64,000 nucleotides of DNA. Source: Rhea pennata. Lineage: Eukaryota; Chordata; Aves; Rheiformes; Rheidae. Shown here in pieces: positions 38,001-48,740 of the stretch; position 1 is the first letter of the stretch, and each line of letters starts with the position of its first letter. The notes under the pieces were generated by a model that was not told where the DNA came from, searched no databases, and was given only the letters and a program-made list of their open reading frames with translations. The DNA is taken from contig NC_084665.1 of assembly GCF_028389875.1 (NCBI RefSeq), positions 119,678,602 through 119,742,601 on the forward strand, written 5' to 3'. The translations under genes and the position numbers were made by a program.

Positions 38001-38619
38001 ATTATTTTGCTAAAATATGAAAGCAATTTTGCAAAATAAATTCTTGATGTTTCCAAATATGACCATACATTTTTCTGGAATAATTTGAGGTACAGCAAGA
38101 AGGAGTTAGCAGATTTTTTAAAATATATTAAGTAGATATAAGAGAAAATGAGCTATTTTAGTATAATGATTGATATGCAAAAAAAAAATTATTGTGTGTA
38201 ATTGCACTGTATTATAATGATATTGGGTAGTCATCATGCCAGTATTCTTGCTTATGAATTCCAAAGTAGTTCATCAAAATCATCTACTCAGGCCAATATA
38301 TTCATTTTTTTTAAAGCTTATTTTATTCAGAATGCAAGAGATTTTTTGAGTCTACACTTCCAAACTCTCACTTACAAGGTCACTTGACATCATCATTTAA
38401 TGCACTTAAGGACCAAAAGGCATAGATATGTACCTCATTGGATTTTTGAAAGCTTCTATGTATCTATTTCTGGATATATTGTAAAAATCAAGTCATTTTT
38501 ACACTGACTCCCTTTAAGTTTTTTGTAATAGAGTTCTAGCTAAACTGGCTTGGAAAATACTTTCTTCCTGGCTGTGGAAATGAATCCCTACTAATATTGC
38601 ATGAGCTGCTAGTGATGTC

Positions 38620-39260
38620 AAGCCCAAACCTCCAAATAGGTTTCAAATTCAGATGCAGGCATCTCAATTTAAATGTCTACAATATAGGTGCCTGTGTATA
38701 ACCTAGATATCTAAGTAAACAAAATACAGAGGCTTGACTTGTTTGTCCACACTAAGGTGTGCGTTGCCATTTGACATGTCCTCAGGTGTTTGAAGCAAGG
38801 GTACCTGACTGGCAGCTGTGACAGACAAGTTATGGGAGACCCTTGGCCAGCTGGGGAGGTGGCTGGTAGCCTTGTGCATCCCAAGTGGTGCTGGTGCATG
38901 AGCAGCTGAGCTAGACCCCCAAGCAGAGAGGTGGCCACTCTAAGGGGAGAATACCCCAAGATGCAGTGACTGTATGGGGCAGATCTCCACTGGCTATGGT
39001 AGGTGCTTAGACATCTAACTCACTTGTAGACAGCTAAACTGAGATGTCTGAATCTGAATCTGATTACCTGAGCTCTATTCAGTTGTCTAAATATGTACAT
39101 ATTGCTATCTGAGATGCTTTAAGGTATCTGAGACAATTACTAGAAGCTGGTAGGTGTGACAGAGAGTTTAGGGAAAACACATGCCTTACTCAAACAGCAT
39201 CTAGATACCAGACCGTAAATCCTATTACATCCAAATTGGCATTAGTTGCTTATATGTGGG
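38620..39260 (+). repeat. copy of an unnamed dispersed repeat
   Basis: Carries the family strings TATTCAGTTGTCTAAATATG, CTATCTGAGATGCTTTAAGG, TATCTGAGACAATTACTAGA and TTTAGGGAAAACACATGCC. The reverse complement of the last part matches the 52735-53560 copy over the TTTTCCCTAAA region, and the first part matches 48590-48650. It resembles an old LTR or DNA-transposon relic. I cannot assign a family. Confidence 0.5.
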
Positions 39261-40937
39261 CAACAAAATCCAGTCTAATATGCTTATTATTATAAACATG
39301 AATGTTTTCATTATTAAAGCACTGCCAATTTCCCGACGAAGGCATAGAGTCTGTCCTCAAAACCTGAGCATAGTATGAAAGGTTGCTTATAAATAGTTAG
39401 TGGAAAGTGTTCCATATAGAGAAGAATATTTGAGGTCATCAGGAGAGCCATAGCATGATGCCTACTAGCGAGATGGGAGCGGAGTTAAGTTGGAAGCCAT
39501 GAAATTTTGCTAGGATTCTAGTAAAATAACAGATCTGCCTTCTGCAGGAATCAATAGCTGCACTATAGTTTTACAATAAAAAAAAAATATCCACTAGAGG
39601 CTCTAGAGGAACCAGCAAGTGGATTTGAGTCCTGTTTTCAAAGATGATGTAGCACTTTTAGGCTAAGATTTTTATCTTTTGTCATATAGTGCCATATTAC
39701 AGATTCTTAAGCTGTTTCCACACAGGCTGGCAAGCCTGTACAGCACTTTTGAAAAACGATACCCTTGGTCTTGTGACTTTAGACAGACATGTTTTGATAA
39801 ATATTCTTGAGTAAAGAAAAGTTAACAGCTAAAACAGATAAATCTTTTCTGTAGAATATTATGCTGCAAGAGCATTAGTGATACGTACAAAAGAAAAAAC
39901 AAAACACCGATTAGTCTTTTATTTTACTTTCTTGATTGTGAAGAATATTTACATATATGATACAAATATGATCAGAGCAATCTCCTTCTGTGATCAAATG
40001 TTAAGATTTTCTGCCAGTAACCAGAAGCTTTGTACACAAGAAGACCTGTTCAGTGTAAACAAGTTGAATATGTAAGACCAGTTATGACTGCACTTTCTGT
40101 CACGAATTGACTGTTTGACCCACTTACTCCAATCAAATCAGTCTAGTCATGGGATATGCCAGCCATTCATAGCTCAGTGTAACAGAACATGCTCTCAGGT
40201 TGAGTATCAGATGGTAATGTACTGCAGATTACATTAATCTTACTTGTTATCTCTTCCTCTCTGCCTGTTCTTTCCTACTTTTCTGTGGTTTTGAGTCTAT
40301 GTTTGTTTTCACTGTTCCATGACAGAGATTATCTTGCAGGACACAAATTGTAATTATATATACATATTTTTCCTATATCATTTTCTTATGACTGAAGCTT
40401 GAACTCTTAGTTTCTTTAGTGTAGTATATGCATTCAGTAAAGAACAGTTTTTCAAAGAATTTAATTGATTTGTAAGCTTATCACTCATCACAAAGCCTGA
40501 GAGCACTTGCCTATGATTTTGAACAGCTAGTTATGGTCTGATTCAGACTTCCCTAGTCAGGACTCAAGTTGATTTTAGTAACCTAGCCCCCCATGCACCA
40601 ACTGGTGGAGCAGTAGCACTATCTTTTGCATAGAAGTTTCACAGATTTGTAGACACGGTATTAGGAGAGCTTAGTTCTTAGACTGAAGGGACTGGAAAGT
40701 TATCTCATAGTCTAAGAAAGTATGCCAACCGCCAAGCTGTCTGGCAGTTTCAGACAGAAGGAAGAAATAAAATGATTCACCCTTCACCTCTCTTGGTGAA
40801 GCTAAAATATTGTGCACCTGGGAATGAGCAAGTTGTGGTGGAGGGAAGAAAAGGAAGCACGAGAACATCTGACTTTGCAGTTTATTCAGTATATCCTAGC
40901 TGAGTACTTTAACATGTGCAATGAAGAACCAGGTTTC

Positions 40938-41265
40938 ATGGGCTCACAGAATGGCTGAGGTGGGAAGACACCTCTGGAGAGCAAGTCCAATTCCCTACTC
41001 AAAGCAGGGGCAGCTAGAGCAAGTTGCTCAGGGCTTTGTGTCCAGTTGAGGCTTGTATCTTCCAAGAATGGAGACTCCACAACTTGTCTGGGCAACCAGT
41101 TCCAGTGTTTGACTAACCTCACAGTAAAAAAAAGTTTTTGCTTAATTTTAAGTGGAATTTTCTGTATGTCGGTTTAGCCCATTGCCTCTCATCCTATCAC
41201 TGGGTGCCATTGAGAAGAGTCTGGCTCTATCTTTTTAACTCCCTCCCATCATGTTAAACTATTTG
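40938..41265 (-). mobile_element. older CR1 LINE 3' end fragment
   Basis: Reverse complement of a CR1 3' end: CTCACAGAATGGCTGAGGTG at the left, then the degenerate 3' UTR, GACTCCACAACTTGTCTGGG and CCCATTGCCTCTCATCCTAT. More diverged than the copies at 2853 and 61284. Confidence 0.9.
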
Positions 41266-43639
41266 AGATAACAAAAGTTGTAAGCTTTTAGTACTGTAAA
41301 CTGCATAGCATATTTTTAGATAATAAAGTTATTAAAAATCACTGCAGTTCTGCTCAAATGCAAGTGCTCATCTTTTCAAAAAGGCACAGCCAAAAGCTTG
41401 AGAAAAGTCTTGAGAAAAATTTAATGAAAAGTCATGCCCTATCCCAGAGGTCAGTAAACAAAAGATGAAGAATTCTAGAGCAGAGAATACCACTGAGGAT
41501 ACCATACTGCTGCTAGACTCTAATGTTTTAATCTCTGTGCTGTAATGTCATCTCATGCAACCAAACTGGCATATTATAATAGCTTATTGAAGAGAGATAA
41601 TATCTGTCAGCTTTATAAGACCAAAGCCATAGTGTGTTTTGTATCTAAAAGCCAATAACTTCAACTCTTCTGGGAGACAAAAATTCACCAGAGGATCCAG
41701 CAAAAAATGATTTAATATATCCTTCCGTGGTTAAATGGTCTCTCCAAGAAAAAAAAAAAAAAAAAGAAAGATTAGTAACTACCGGACAAATATATGGAAT
41801 TTTCTAATAAAATCTACTGATATAAAGCTGAGAAATGTCCTGAGTACAAAGGAGAATCAGAAAAAAAGGTTAGTTTACTTGGAACACTCTACAGTTCTAG
41901 TCATTTGTGTTTAACAAAAATAAGAACATCAGGAATACAGATGCAATAGTAAGATGAGATGATGATGAATTACAGGAGCAACTGAAGAGACTGGAGAAGG
42001 GCATTATTACTCTCTTTAACTGTATCAACAGAGTGACAGCCAAAGAAAGAAAAGAACTAATTAGGCCAAAGAATAGCATAAAGACAACTGAATGTAGACA
42101 AGCCATGATTAAACTTAGCTGGGCATTAGAAAGAGGTTCCTTACCGTTGCAAGAGTCGAGAATACAGAGCAGCCTTCAAGGTTGTAAGTAGTTAGGGTAA
42201 AAAAGCTAACTCCTTCTGTTACAAGTTTAAAAAATTTTATAGAAGGAATTTGTGATATGGAACCGGTGTCAACAGGCAGCCAGTTTGAGTGACTCAGGAT
42301 GTTCCTTTTAGTCTTGAAAACTCAAAAGATACAAGATAAATTCATGATATGGAACTTGAAAGTGGTGTTCAGTACTACTCAGTATTAAACAGCAGTTTAG
42401 TTTCTAGATGGAAAGTTATGAGTAATCATGAATAAACCAGTATTTAGAGAAGCAGTCAGGAAGTCTTGCAAGAGGCAGAAAAAAACTTTAGTGCTATCAC
42501 CACAATACCTTTTAACAGTCAAGACCCTACAGACTTTGATCCTAACAGAGAATAAGGATGAGGGGTTAACTCTGTTCAGCTGAAAAGAGTAATAGTCATT
42601 GAGGATTAGGGCTGAACAGGATTTTTCAGATGAGATGTTGAGCTGGTCAAAAATATTCATTTTGGGGATTTCCATATTTAGAAATCATTGTGGCCCCCAA
42701 TTTAAGTACCTTTAATTTAAAAGTAGAAAGTTACCTTTCAGACTGAAATAAATCTATTATTATGTAAGAAATGTAACGAATAACTTTTTGTTACAACATG
42801 ATATTTTTAATTCCCCTCCTCTCATAATGTCATCTGAAAATATAATAATCATATTCCATCTTCTATTATCTATGTCATTAATGAAAGTATACAACGAGGT
42901 ACTACTCGTGCCTAGAATTAATAGGGCACATAAATGTTTGCAGGACAGATGCCTTTGTGGTGCATCAGTCTCAGAGGTTTTGGCAATTTTATACTTCTTA
43001 AAGCAATTGAAGCTTTGGGGTTTTTTAATAAAGCCATAAATTGCAAAACAAGCTTTTTAACATTTCTGATATTCCCTTGTTCTGACCCATTGGAAAGACT
43101 GTATAAATCTTATCTGCAAAGTTTGGAATTTCCCATTAATAATAATGAAGAAAGAGAAAAGAACAATAAATTGTTCAAGAAGAGCCTGGAATTTTTCACT
43201 GTGAGTTATCCAATAGAGTAGAGGACTGAACAAAGATATAAACATCAAACAAATGAAATTTTGATTGTCATTTATGAGGAGAAAACATCTGTAATGGATA
43301 TAACAAGCAATCTTGAATCTTAATATTCAGACTTTAATGAGTAAACAGATATTTCACCATCTTGTAAAACAATAGTATTATGAGCTCAATCTGGTTAGAA
43401 CTACTCTGGTGCTTAAACGACAGGCTTAAGTGTTTTTCTGGATCAGGCCAGAATGGTCAGCACCCTGCCAGATTAATTCTTGGAAGAGTTTACAAAAAAT
43501 AGTGAAAAAATGTGTTGTGGATAGCAAGAAATCCAAAACAGTGACCAAAGAGTCTACATTAACAATAGCGTAAGCCAATTTCTTGAAGAGAATAATTTGA
43601 GGTACAGAGCATCAAAGAAAAGATTTTTTTGCTCCTTCC
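41266..43639. other. intergenic DNA, no gene seen
   Basis: AT-rich sequence with a 17-base A run at 41749-41765. Several short open frames (for example 42788-43221) show no protein-like or splice features. Confidence 0.6.
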
Positions 43640-43840
43640 TTTTTTTTTTTTTTTTTTTTTTTGACAGCAAAATGTTTATTCTCTGTGACAATTCAATGGA
43701 TTCCAGACTAAAGCAGAGGTTCCCAAGCTTTTTTTGTGTAAAACCCCACTCCCAAGGTTGAAGATCCACTTCCATTTGCGCACATGGGAACGTGAGCTCA
43801 CTTGTGGTTGGACCTATGGGAACTACTAATGTAAAGAAAA
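43640..43840 (-). pseudogene. possible retrocopy (3' end of an mRNA) with poly(A) tail
   Basis: Read on the minus strand, an AATAAA signal (43675-43680) is followed about 12 bases later by a 23-base A run (plus-strand T run 43640-43662). This is the arrangement at the 3' end of a reverse-transcribed mRNA. AAAGAAAA occurs both left of the tail (about 43614-43621) and at the other end (about 43834-43841), a possible target-site duplication. I do not recognise the parent transcript. The minus-strand frame over it has no known domain and may be 3' UTR. Confidence 0.45.
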
Positions 43841-44776
43841 TCACTACTTAGTATCAGAAAACAGTACTAATTACAGCCAGTGTGGCCTAGAAATATGGAA
43901 ACAGTGTTTTCAAAACTGGAAGAAATTTGGAGTGGCTTATCTAATTTACTAGCTTGACTAATTCCTCTTCACCAGAATAAGGAAGAACTTGTATGTATTA
44001 CTCATATTGCAGTGTTTTCAGGAAAATGTTTGTCAGACTTTTACCGTTCTTGCATTACGTTCTCCTTCCTTTCTCCATACTGAGTGGAAATAATTGCCAG
44101 TCCTGTAATAAACCTCATGATGATGAGATCCTTTGCCTTCGAAAGCATTTACTTTCTTCTCCCCTCCCTTTCCTGTGGAGTTAGTGAAGCTCTAGCAGCA
44201 TGCAGCTTGTTGTAGAATGGGAGCCTCAATGGAGTCCCTGTATACTGGAAATTGGTGACCCTTCTAGACCTTCCTCCTTCCACAATTCATCAACTACCCA
44301 TTCAAATACTGTCCAGTTCCAAATTACAAACATTATGCTTGAATGAGTATTTATTGATTTATTTACTGTCCAGTTGGAAAAAATTGGAGTTGGAGTTTGA
44401 CTAACTTCTCTTTGATTTGGCCAATTAAATACTTGAATTAAGTAGGAAACCTTTTATTGTTTAATCTTGGAAACTTTTCAGTTGCATTGATCTTAAAAAT
44501 GTAATTCACCATAAAGTGCATAAAATCATAATTTTTTTGGGTTCATTTTATCCTAGCTTTGTTCTATAGAGTTTAAATTTCTTGCATGTTTCCAGGCCTG
44601 TAGGAGAATATTGTGTTGGCAACACTGCGGCATTTTATGGGCTCCACTCTTAGTCACATATTTCATATTGTCAGAGTTCTTTCACTACTTACAGTACATC
44701 TGAAGTCTTTGTCAGTTTTTATTCAATCTTACACTTGTTTTTGCACTCTCCAGGTAGACTTTGGCCTATTTTATAA
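43841..44776. other. intergenic DNA, no gene seen
   Basis: AT-rich sequence between the possible retrocopy and the large CR1. Nothing recognisable. Confidence 0.6.
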
Positions 44777-47043
44777 GAAGAGTTAGGTGATCTGGTTAGA
44801 GATGTGAAGGTTGGGGGCAGCCTTGGCTGCAGTGACCATGAGATGATGGAGTTCAGGATCCTGAAGGAAAGAAGCAAGGCAACAAGCAGGACTGCAACCC
44901 TGGACTTCAGGAGAGCGGACTTTGGGCTCTTCAGAGACCTACTTGGAGGAATCTCATGGGCTAAGGCCCTAGAGGGAAGGGCGGTCCAGCAGAGCTGGCT
45001 ACTGTTCAAACATCACCTCCTCCAAGCTCAAGAGCAGTGCATCCCTATGAGTAAGAAGTGCAGCAAAACAGGCAGGAGACCTGCATGGGTGAGCAAAGAG
45101 TCCTTGGCCAAATTCAGAGAGAAGAAGAAAATACACAGAAAGTGGCCGAGGGGACAGGCTACTTGGGAGAATTATAGGAATGCAGTCAGAGTATGTAGAG
45201 ATGCTGCGAGGCAGGCTAAGGCCCAGCTGGAATCGAGCCTCGTAAGGGAGGTCAAGGACAACAGGAAGGGCTTCTTCAAATACATCAGCAGCAAGAGGAG
45301 GATTAGGGGAAATGTGGGCCTGCTCCTGAATGGGGCGGGGGCCTGTTGACAAGGGATACAGAGAAGGCAGAATTACTGAATGCCGCCTTTGCTTCAGTCT
45401 GCACCGCTAAGGGCAGCCCTCAAGAATCCTGCAGCCTGGACGTGAGGGAGAAAGTCTGGAGAAGGGAAGACTTTCCTTTGGTTGAGGGATAGAATGAGAG
45501 ACCTTCTGGGCAAGCCTGACACCCACAAATCCATGGGCCCTGATGGGATGCATCCACGGGTACTGAGGGAGCTGGCAAATGTTGTTGCCAGGCCGCTCTC
45601 CATCATCTTTGAAAGGTCCTGGAGAACTGGAGAGGTTCCTGAGGACTGGAAGAAAGCCAATGTCACTCCAGTCTTAAAAAGAGCAAGAAGGAGGACCCAA
45701 GCAACTACAGGCCGGTCAGTCTCACCTCCATCCCTTTAAAGCTGATGGAACAGCTCATTCTGGATGTCATCTCCAGACATATGGAGGAGAAGAAAGTGAT
45801 CAGGAGTAGCCAGCATGGATTCAGCAAGGGGAAATCCTGCTGAACCAATCTGATAGCCTTCTATGATGGATTGACTGGTGGGGTAGATGAGGGGAGAGCA
45901 GTGGACGTTGTGTACCTTGACTTCAGCAAGGCTTTTGACACTGTCTCCCATATCCTCCTAGATAAGCTCTGGAAGTGTGGATTAGGTGAGTGGACAGTGA
46001 GGTGGATGGAGAACTGGCTGAAAGGCAGAGCTCAGAGGGTCATCATCAGTGGCGTGGAGTCTAGTTGGAGGCCTGTGGCTAGTGGCGTCCCCCAGGGCTC
46101 AGTACTGGTTCCCATCCTGTTCAACTTCTTCATCAATGACCTGGCTGAGGGGGCAGAGTGCCTCCTCAGCAAGTTTGCTGATGATCCCAAGCTGGGATTT
46201 GTGGCCTGATACAGCCGAGGGCTGTGCTGCCATTCAGAGAGACCTGGACAGGCTGGAGAGTTGGGTGGAGAGCAACCTCCTGAGGTCCAACAAAGAGCAA
46301 GTGCAGAGTCCTGCACCTAGGGAGGACAAGCTGGAGTCTGACCTTCTGGAGAGCAGCTCTGCAGAGAACGACCTGGGAGTGCTGGTGGATGACAAGTTGT
46401 CCGTGAGCCAGCAATGTGCCCTTGTGGCCAAGAAGGCCAATGGTATTCCAGGGTGCATTGGGAAGAGTGTTGCCAGCAAGTGGAGGGAGGTGATCCTGCC
46501 CCTCTCCTCAGTCCTGGGGAGGCCTCATCTCGAGTACTGTGTTCAGTTCTGGGCTCCCCAGTCCAAGAGAGAGACGTGAAGCTACTGGAGAGAGTCCAGC
46601 GTAGGGCTACAAAGATGATCAGAGGGCTGGAGCACCTGCCCTATGAGGAATGGCTGCGAGAGCTGGGCCTCTTCAGCCTGCGGAAGAGAAGCCTGAGGGG
46701 GGATCTTATCAATGTGTACAAGTACCTGAAGGGAGGGTGTCAAGGGGACAGGGACAAACTCTTCTCAGTTGTCCCGTGTGACAGGACAAGAGGCAATGGG
46801 CAGAAATTGAACCACAGGAAGTTCCACTTGAACGTGAGGAGGAATTTCTTCCCTGTGAGAGTGATAGAGAACTGGCACAGGTTGCCCAGAGAGGTTGTGC
46901 AGTCTCCTTGTCTGGAGATCTTCAAGGCCCGCCTGAATGCAACCTTGTCTGACATGCTGTAGGTGACCCTGCTGGAGCAGGGAGGTTGTACTAGCTGATC
47001 TCCAGAGATCCCTTCCAAGCTTACTGATTCTATGATTCTATGA
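44777..47043 (+). mobile_element. CR1 LINE, 2.3 kb, with broken ORF2 (reverse transcriptase)
   Basis: A 5' truncated CR1 that retains the end of the endonuclease domain (SDHEM at about 44835), the linker, the reverse transcriptase and the 3' tail ATTCTATGATTCTATGA (47029-47043). RT motifs visible: [12 protein letters not shown] (about 45918), PQGS (46091) and the catalytic FADD (46180). The coding sequence is split over several frames: 44804-45349, then 45482-45739, 45871-46209 and 46414-46962, with frameshifts between them. An in-frame TGA at 45841-45843 replaces the usual leucine after KGKSC. The C-terminal part ([20 protein letters not shown]) is intact. This copy cannot encode a working protein. 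Confidence 0.95.
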
Positions 47044-47203
47044 TGACATCCAGAATGAGCTGTTCCATCACTTTTCCAGGGACGGAGGTGAGGCTGACCA
47101 GCCTGTAGTTGCCTGGGTCCTCCTTCTTGCTCTTCTTGAAGACTGGAGTGACATTGACTTTCTTCCAGTCCTGAGGCTCCTCTGCAGTTCTCCATGACTT
47201 TTC
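47044..47203 (-). mobile_element. CR1 LINE internal fragment, inverted against its neighbour
   Basis: Directly abuts the tail of the plus-strand CR1 but reads as CR1 reverse transcriptase in the opposite direction: GACATCCAGAATGAGCTGTT, GGTGAGGCTGACCAGCCTGT and TTCTTGAAGACTGGAGTGAC, ending near TTCTCCATGACTTTTCATC. It lacks any 3' tail. Confidence 0.88.
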
Positions 47204-47752
47204 ATCATTTTTAGTATTTTATTGCACAGTGTCACATGAGGCACTAGAAATATTAACTTATTTAAATACAGAAATACAGACTGCTGTATCTGTGATAGTT
47301 CCATTGTGACAGGCAACTGCTGGTAATGAAGAAACCACTGATAATAAAACTTCATGAACACAGGCATAATTCTAGTCCTAGCCAAGTCAATTATTTATTA
47401 ATTGAAATAATTGAGACTTTAACTTAAGAGCAACATAAGCAAATCTTCTTTTTGGCTACCAGTGCTGGATCAAACACAGCATCTGTTACTATTAATTCTT
47501 TGAACTAGCATTTTATGATGCAACTAAACATAACAGAGTGCCTTTTAATATTATCATCTGCCAACCTTCTCATCATATTTTGACATACATATGGAGCTTG
47601 TTAGATCAATAGTTCCAAAATTCTGGAAGTTTTATCTTACCTTTTCTGAACTGTTTTATTGGCAGTATATCTCACTGAAACTTCCATAAGAGTTCGCTTC
47701 CATCATTTTGTAATGAAAAATAATGTGCCTGTTATGATATTTGACATTTTAG

Positions 47753-47890
47753 GTCTACATAACCAAAGAATTAGTGGAGGCCACCGACTTTGCAGAGGCT
47801 GCAGACTCTGAAGATCAGCTGCAGTTACTTGAAAAATATGAACACTTTTGGAGCAAAGCTATGGACAATCATTTAGGGAACAAATCATGA
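47753..47890 (+). CDS. candidate terminal exon of an unrecognised protein
   Basis: After an acceptor-like TTTGACATTTTAG, a 45-codon frame starts VYITKELVEATDF, continues with SEDQLQLLEKYEHFWSK and ends DNHLGNKS and TGA. It is rich in acidic and helix-forming residues, unlike the surrounding AT-rich noise, and the codon directly before it in frame is a stop (the TAG of the acceptor), as expected at an exon edge. No upstream exon was found, and I do not recognise the protein. The polypyrimidine tract is weak. Alternatives are a fragment of a decayed gene or retrocopy, or chance. Confidence 0.4.
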   Translation, partial: VYITKELVEATDFAEAADSEDQLQLLEKYEHFWSKAMDNHLGNKS

Positions 47891-48229
47891 AAGAACACAG
47901 CCTTTAATACAGTTGTATCCACTACTTTGTTTTAACATATCTCAGACGTAGAGGACATTAACCCTTCCTATTGTAGTGCACTTTTTATTCAATTCTGAGG
48001 TGCCTTACAGCTATGCTTGTCTTCTTTTTTTCCTGTCTTTTTTCAGAGAGAGTAAATCTTTTTCAGTAAACACATCATAAACACCATTAGGCATCTCCAT
48101 ATTAGCATGCCTCATCCCTGACCTTGCAGAGCCATTCTCAGGAGTGAGGTAATCATTCTTTGTGCTCAGTTCAGTTCTCCCAACATGTGGTGCTACTTGA
48201 GATGTCCATGCAGCAAGAAATGCATTGAG

Positions 48230-48740
48230 CTTCTCTGTGTTCTAAGCCATCTCTGCTAGTGCTATGTGGGTATCCCAGATACCCTAGACCATCTCCAATG
48301 TGTATGCTTAGGCAACTAAATTGAACTCTAAGATCATGCAGATTAGTACCTCAGATAGCAATAACTAAAGTTCTAGCATTATAAAATGTAAATGCAAGTG
48401 AATAACTCTATGGGTGGGATTAAGGATCCTCCTTAATTTGGGGGGAGAAATTTAACTTTAAATTTAGAACCAAATCTCAAATTCAGAGCCTAAACTTCAA
48501 TGAATGTCAGTATTTTAGGCATCTGCATGTAATTTGCTTGTCTAAGCTTCCAGGGTAGTCAGTGAAGATTTAGGTTACTATTCAGTTGCCTCAATGTAGG
48601 TGCCAGTTGCCGACGGCCTACAGCGTCTGAGACATCTTTCTGGAGCAGCCTGGAACGTACAGTAGATCCATCCAGATGGATACCGCAAGATATACCAAAT
48701 GAGAATGGATTCCTATAAGTGGATGACTAAATTGAGCCAT
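48230..48740 (+). repeat. copy of an unnamed dispersed repeat
   Basis: Shares TATTCAGTTGCCTCAATGTA, GTGCCAGTTGCC, GTCTGAGACATCTTTCTGGA and GGTATCCCAGATACCCTAGA with the blocks at 38620-39260 and 52735-53560 (the latter in opposite orientation). Boundaries are approximate. Confidence 0.5.

Larger units (their letters stand above)
29687..40937. other. intergenic DNA, no gene seen
   Basis: About 11 kb of AT-rich sequence upstream of LDAH. Apart from the listed tandem duplications and two copies of an unnamed dispersed repeat (34725-34925 and 38620-39260), I see only homopolymers: T at 35094-35108, C at 35741-35752 and A at 37727-37745. The short open frames have no splice context or protein-like features that I can defend. 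Confidence 0.6.

Noticed and set aside
46049-46579. Long frames overlapping the CR1 reverse transcriptase in other frames and on the other strand
   Set aside because: Shadow frames of the CR1 ORF2 sequence.
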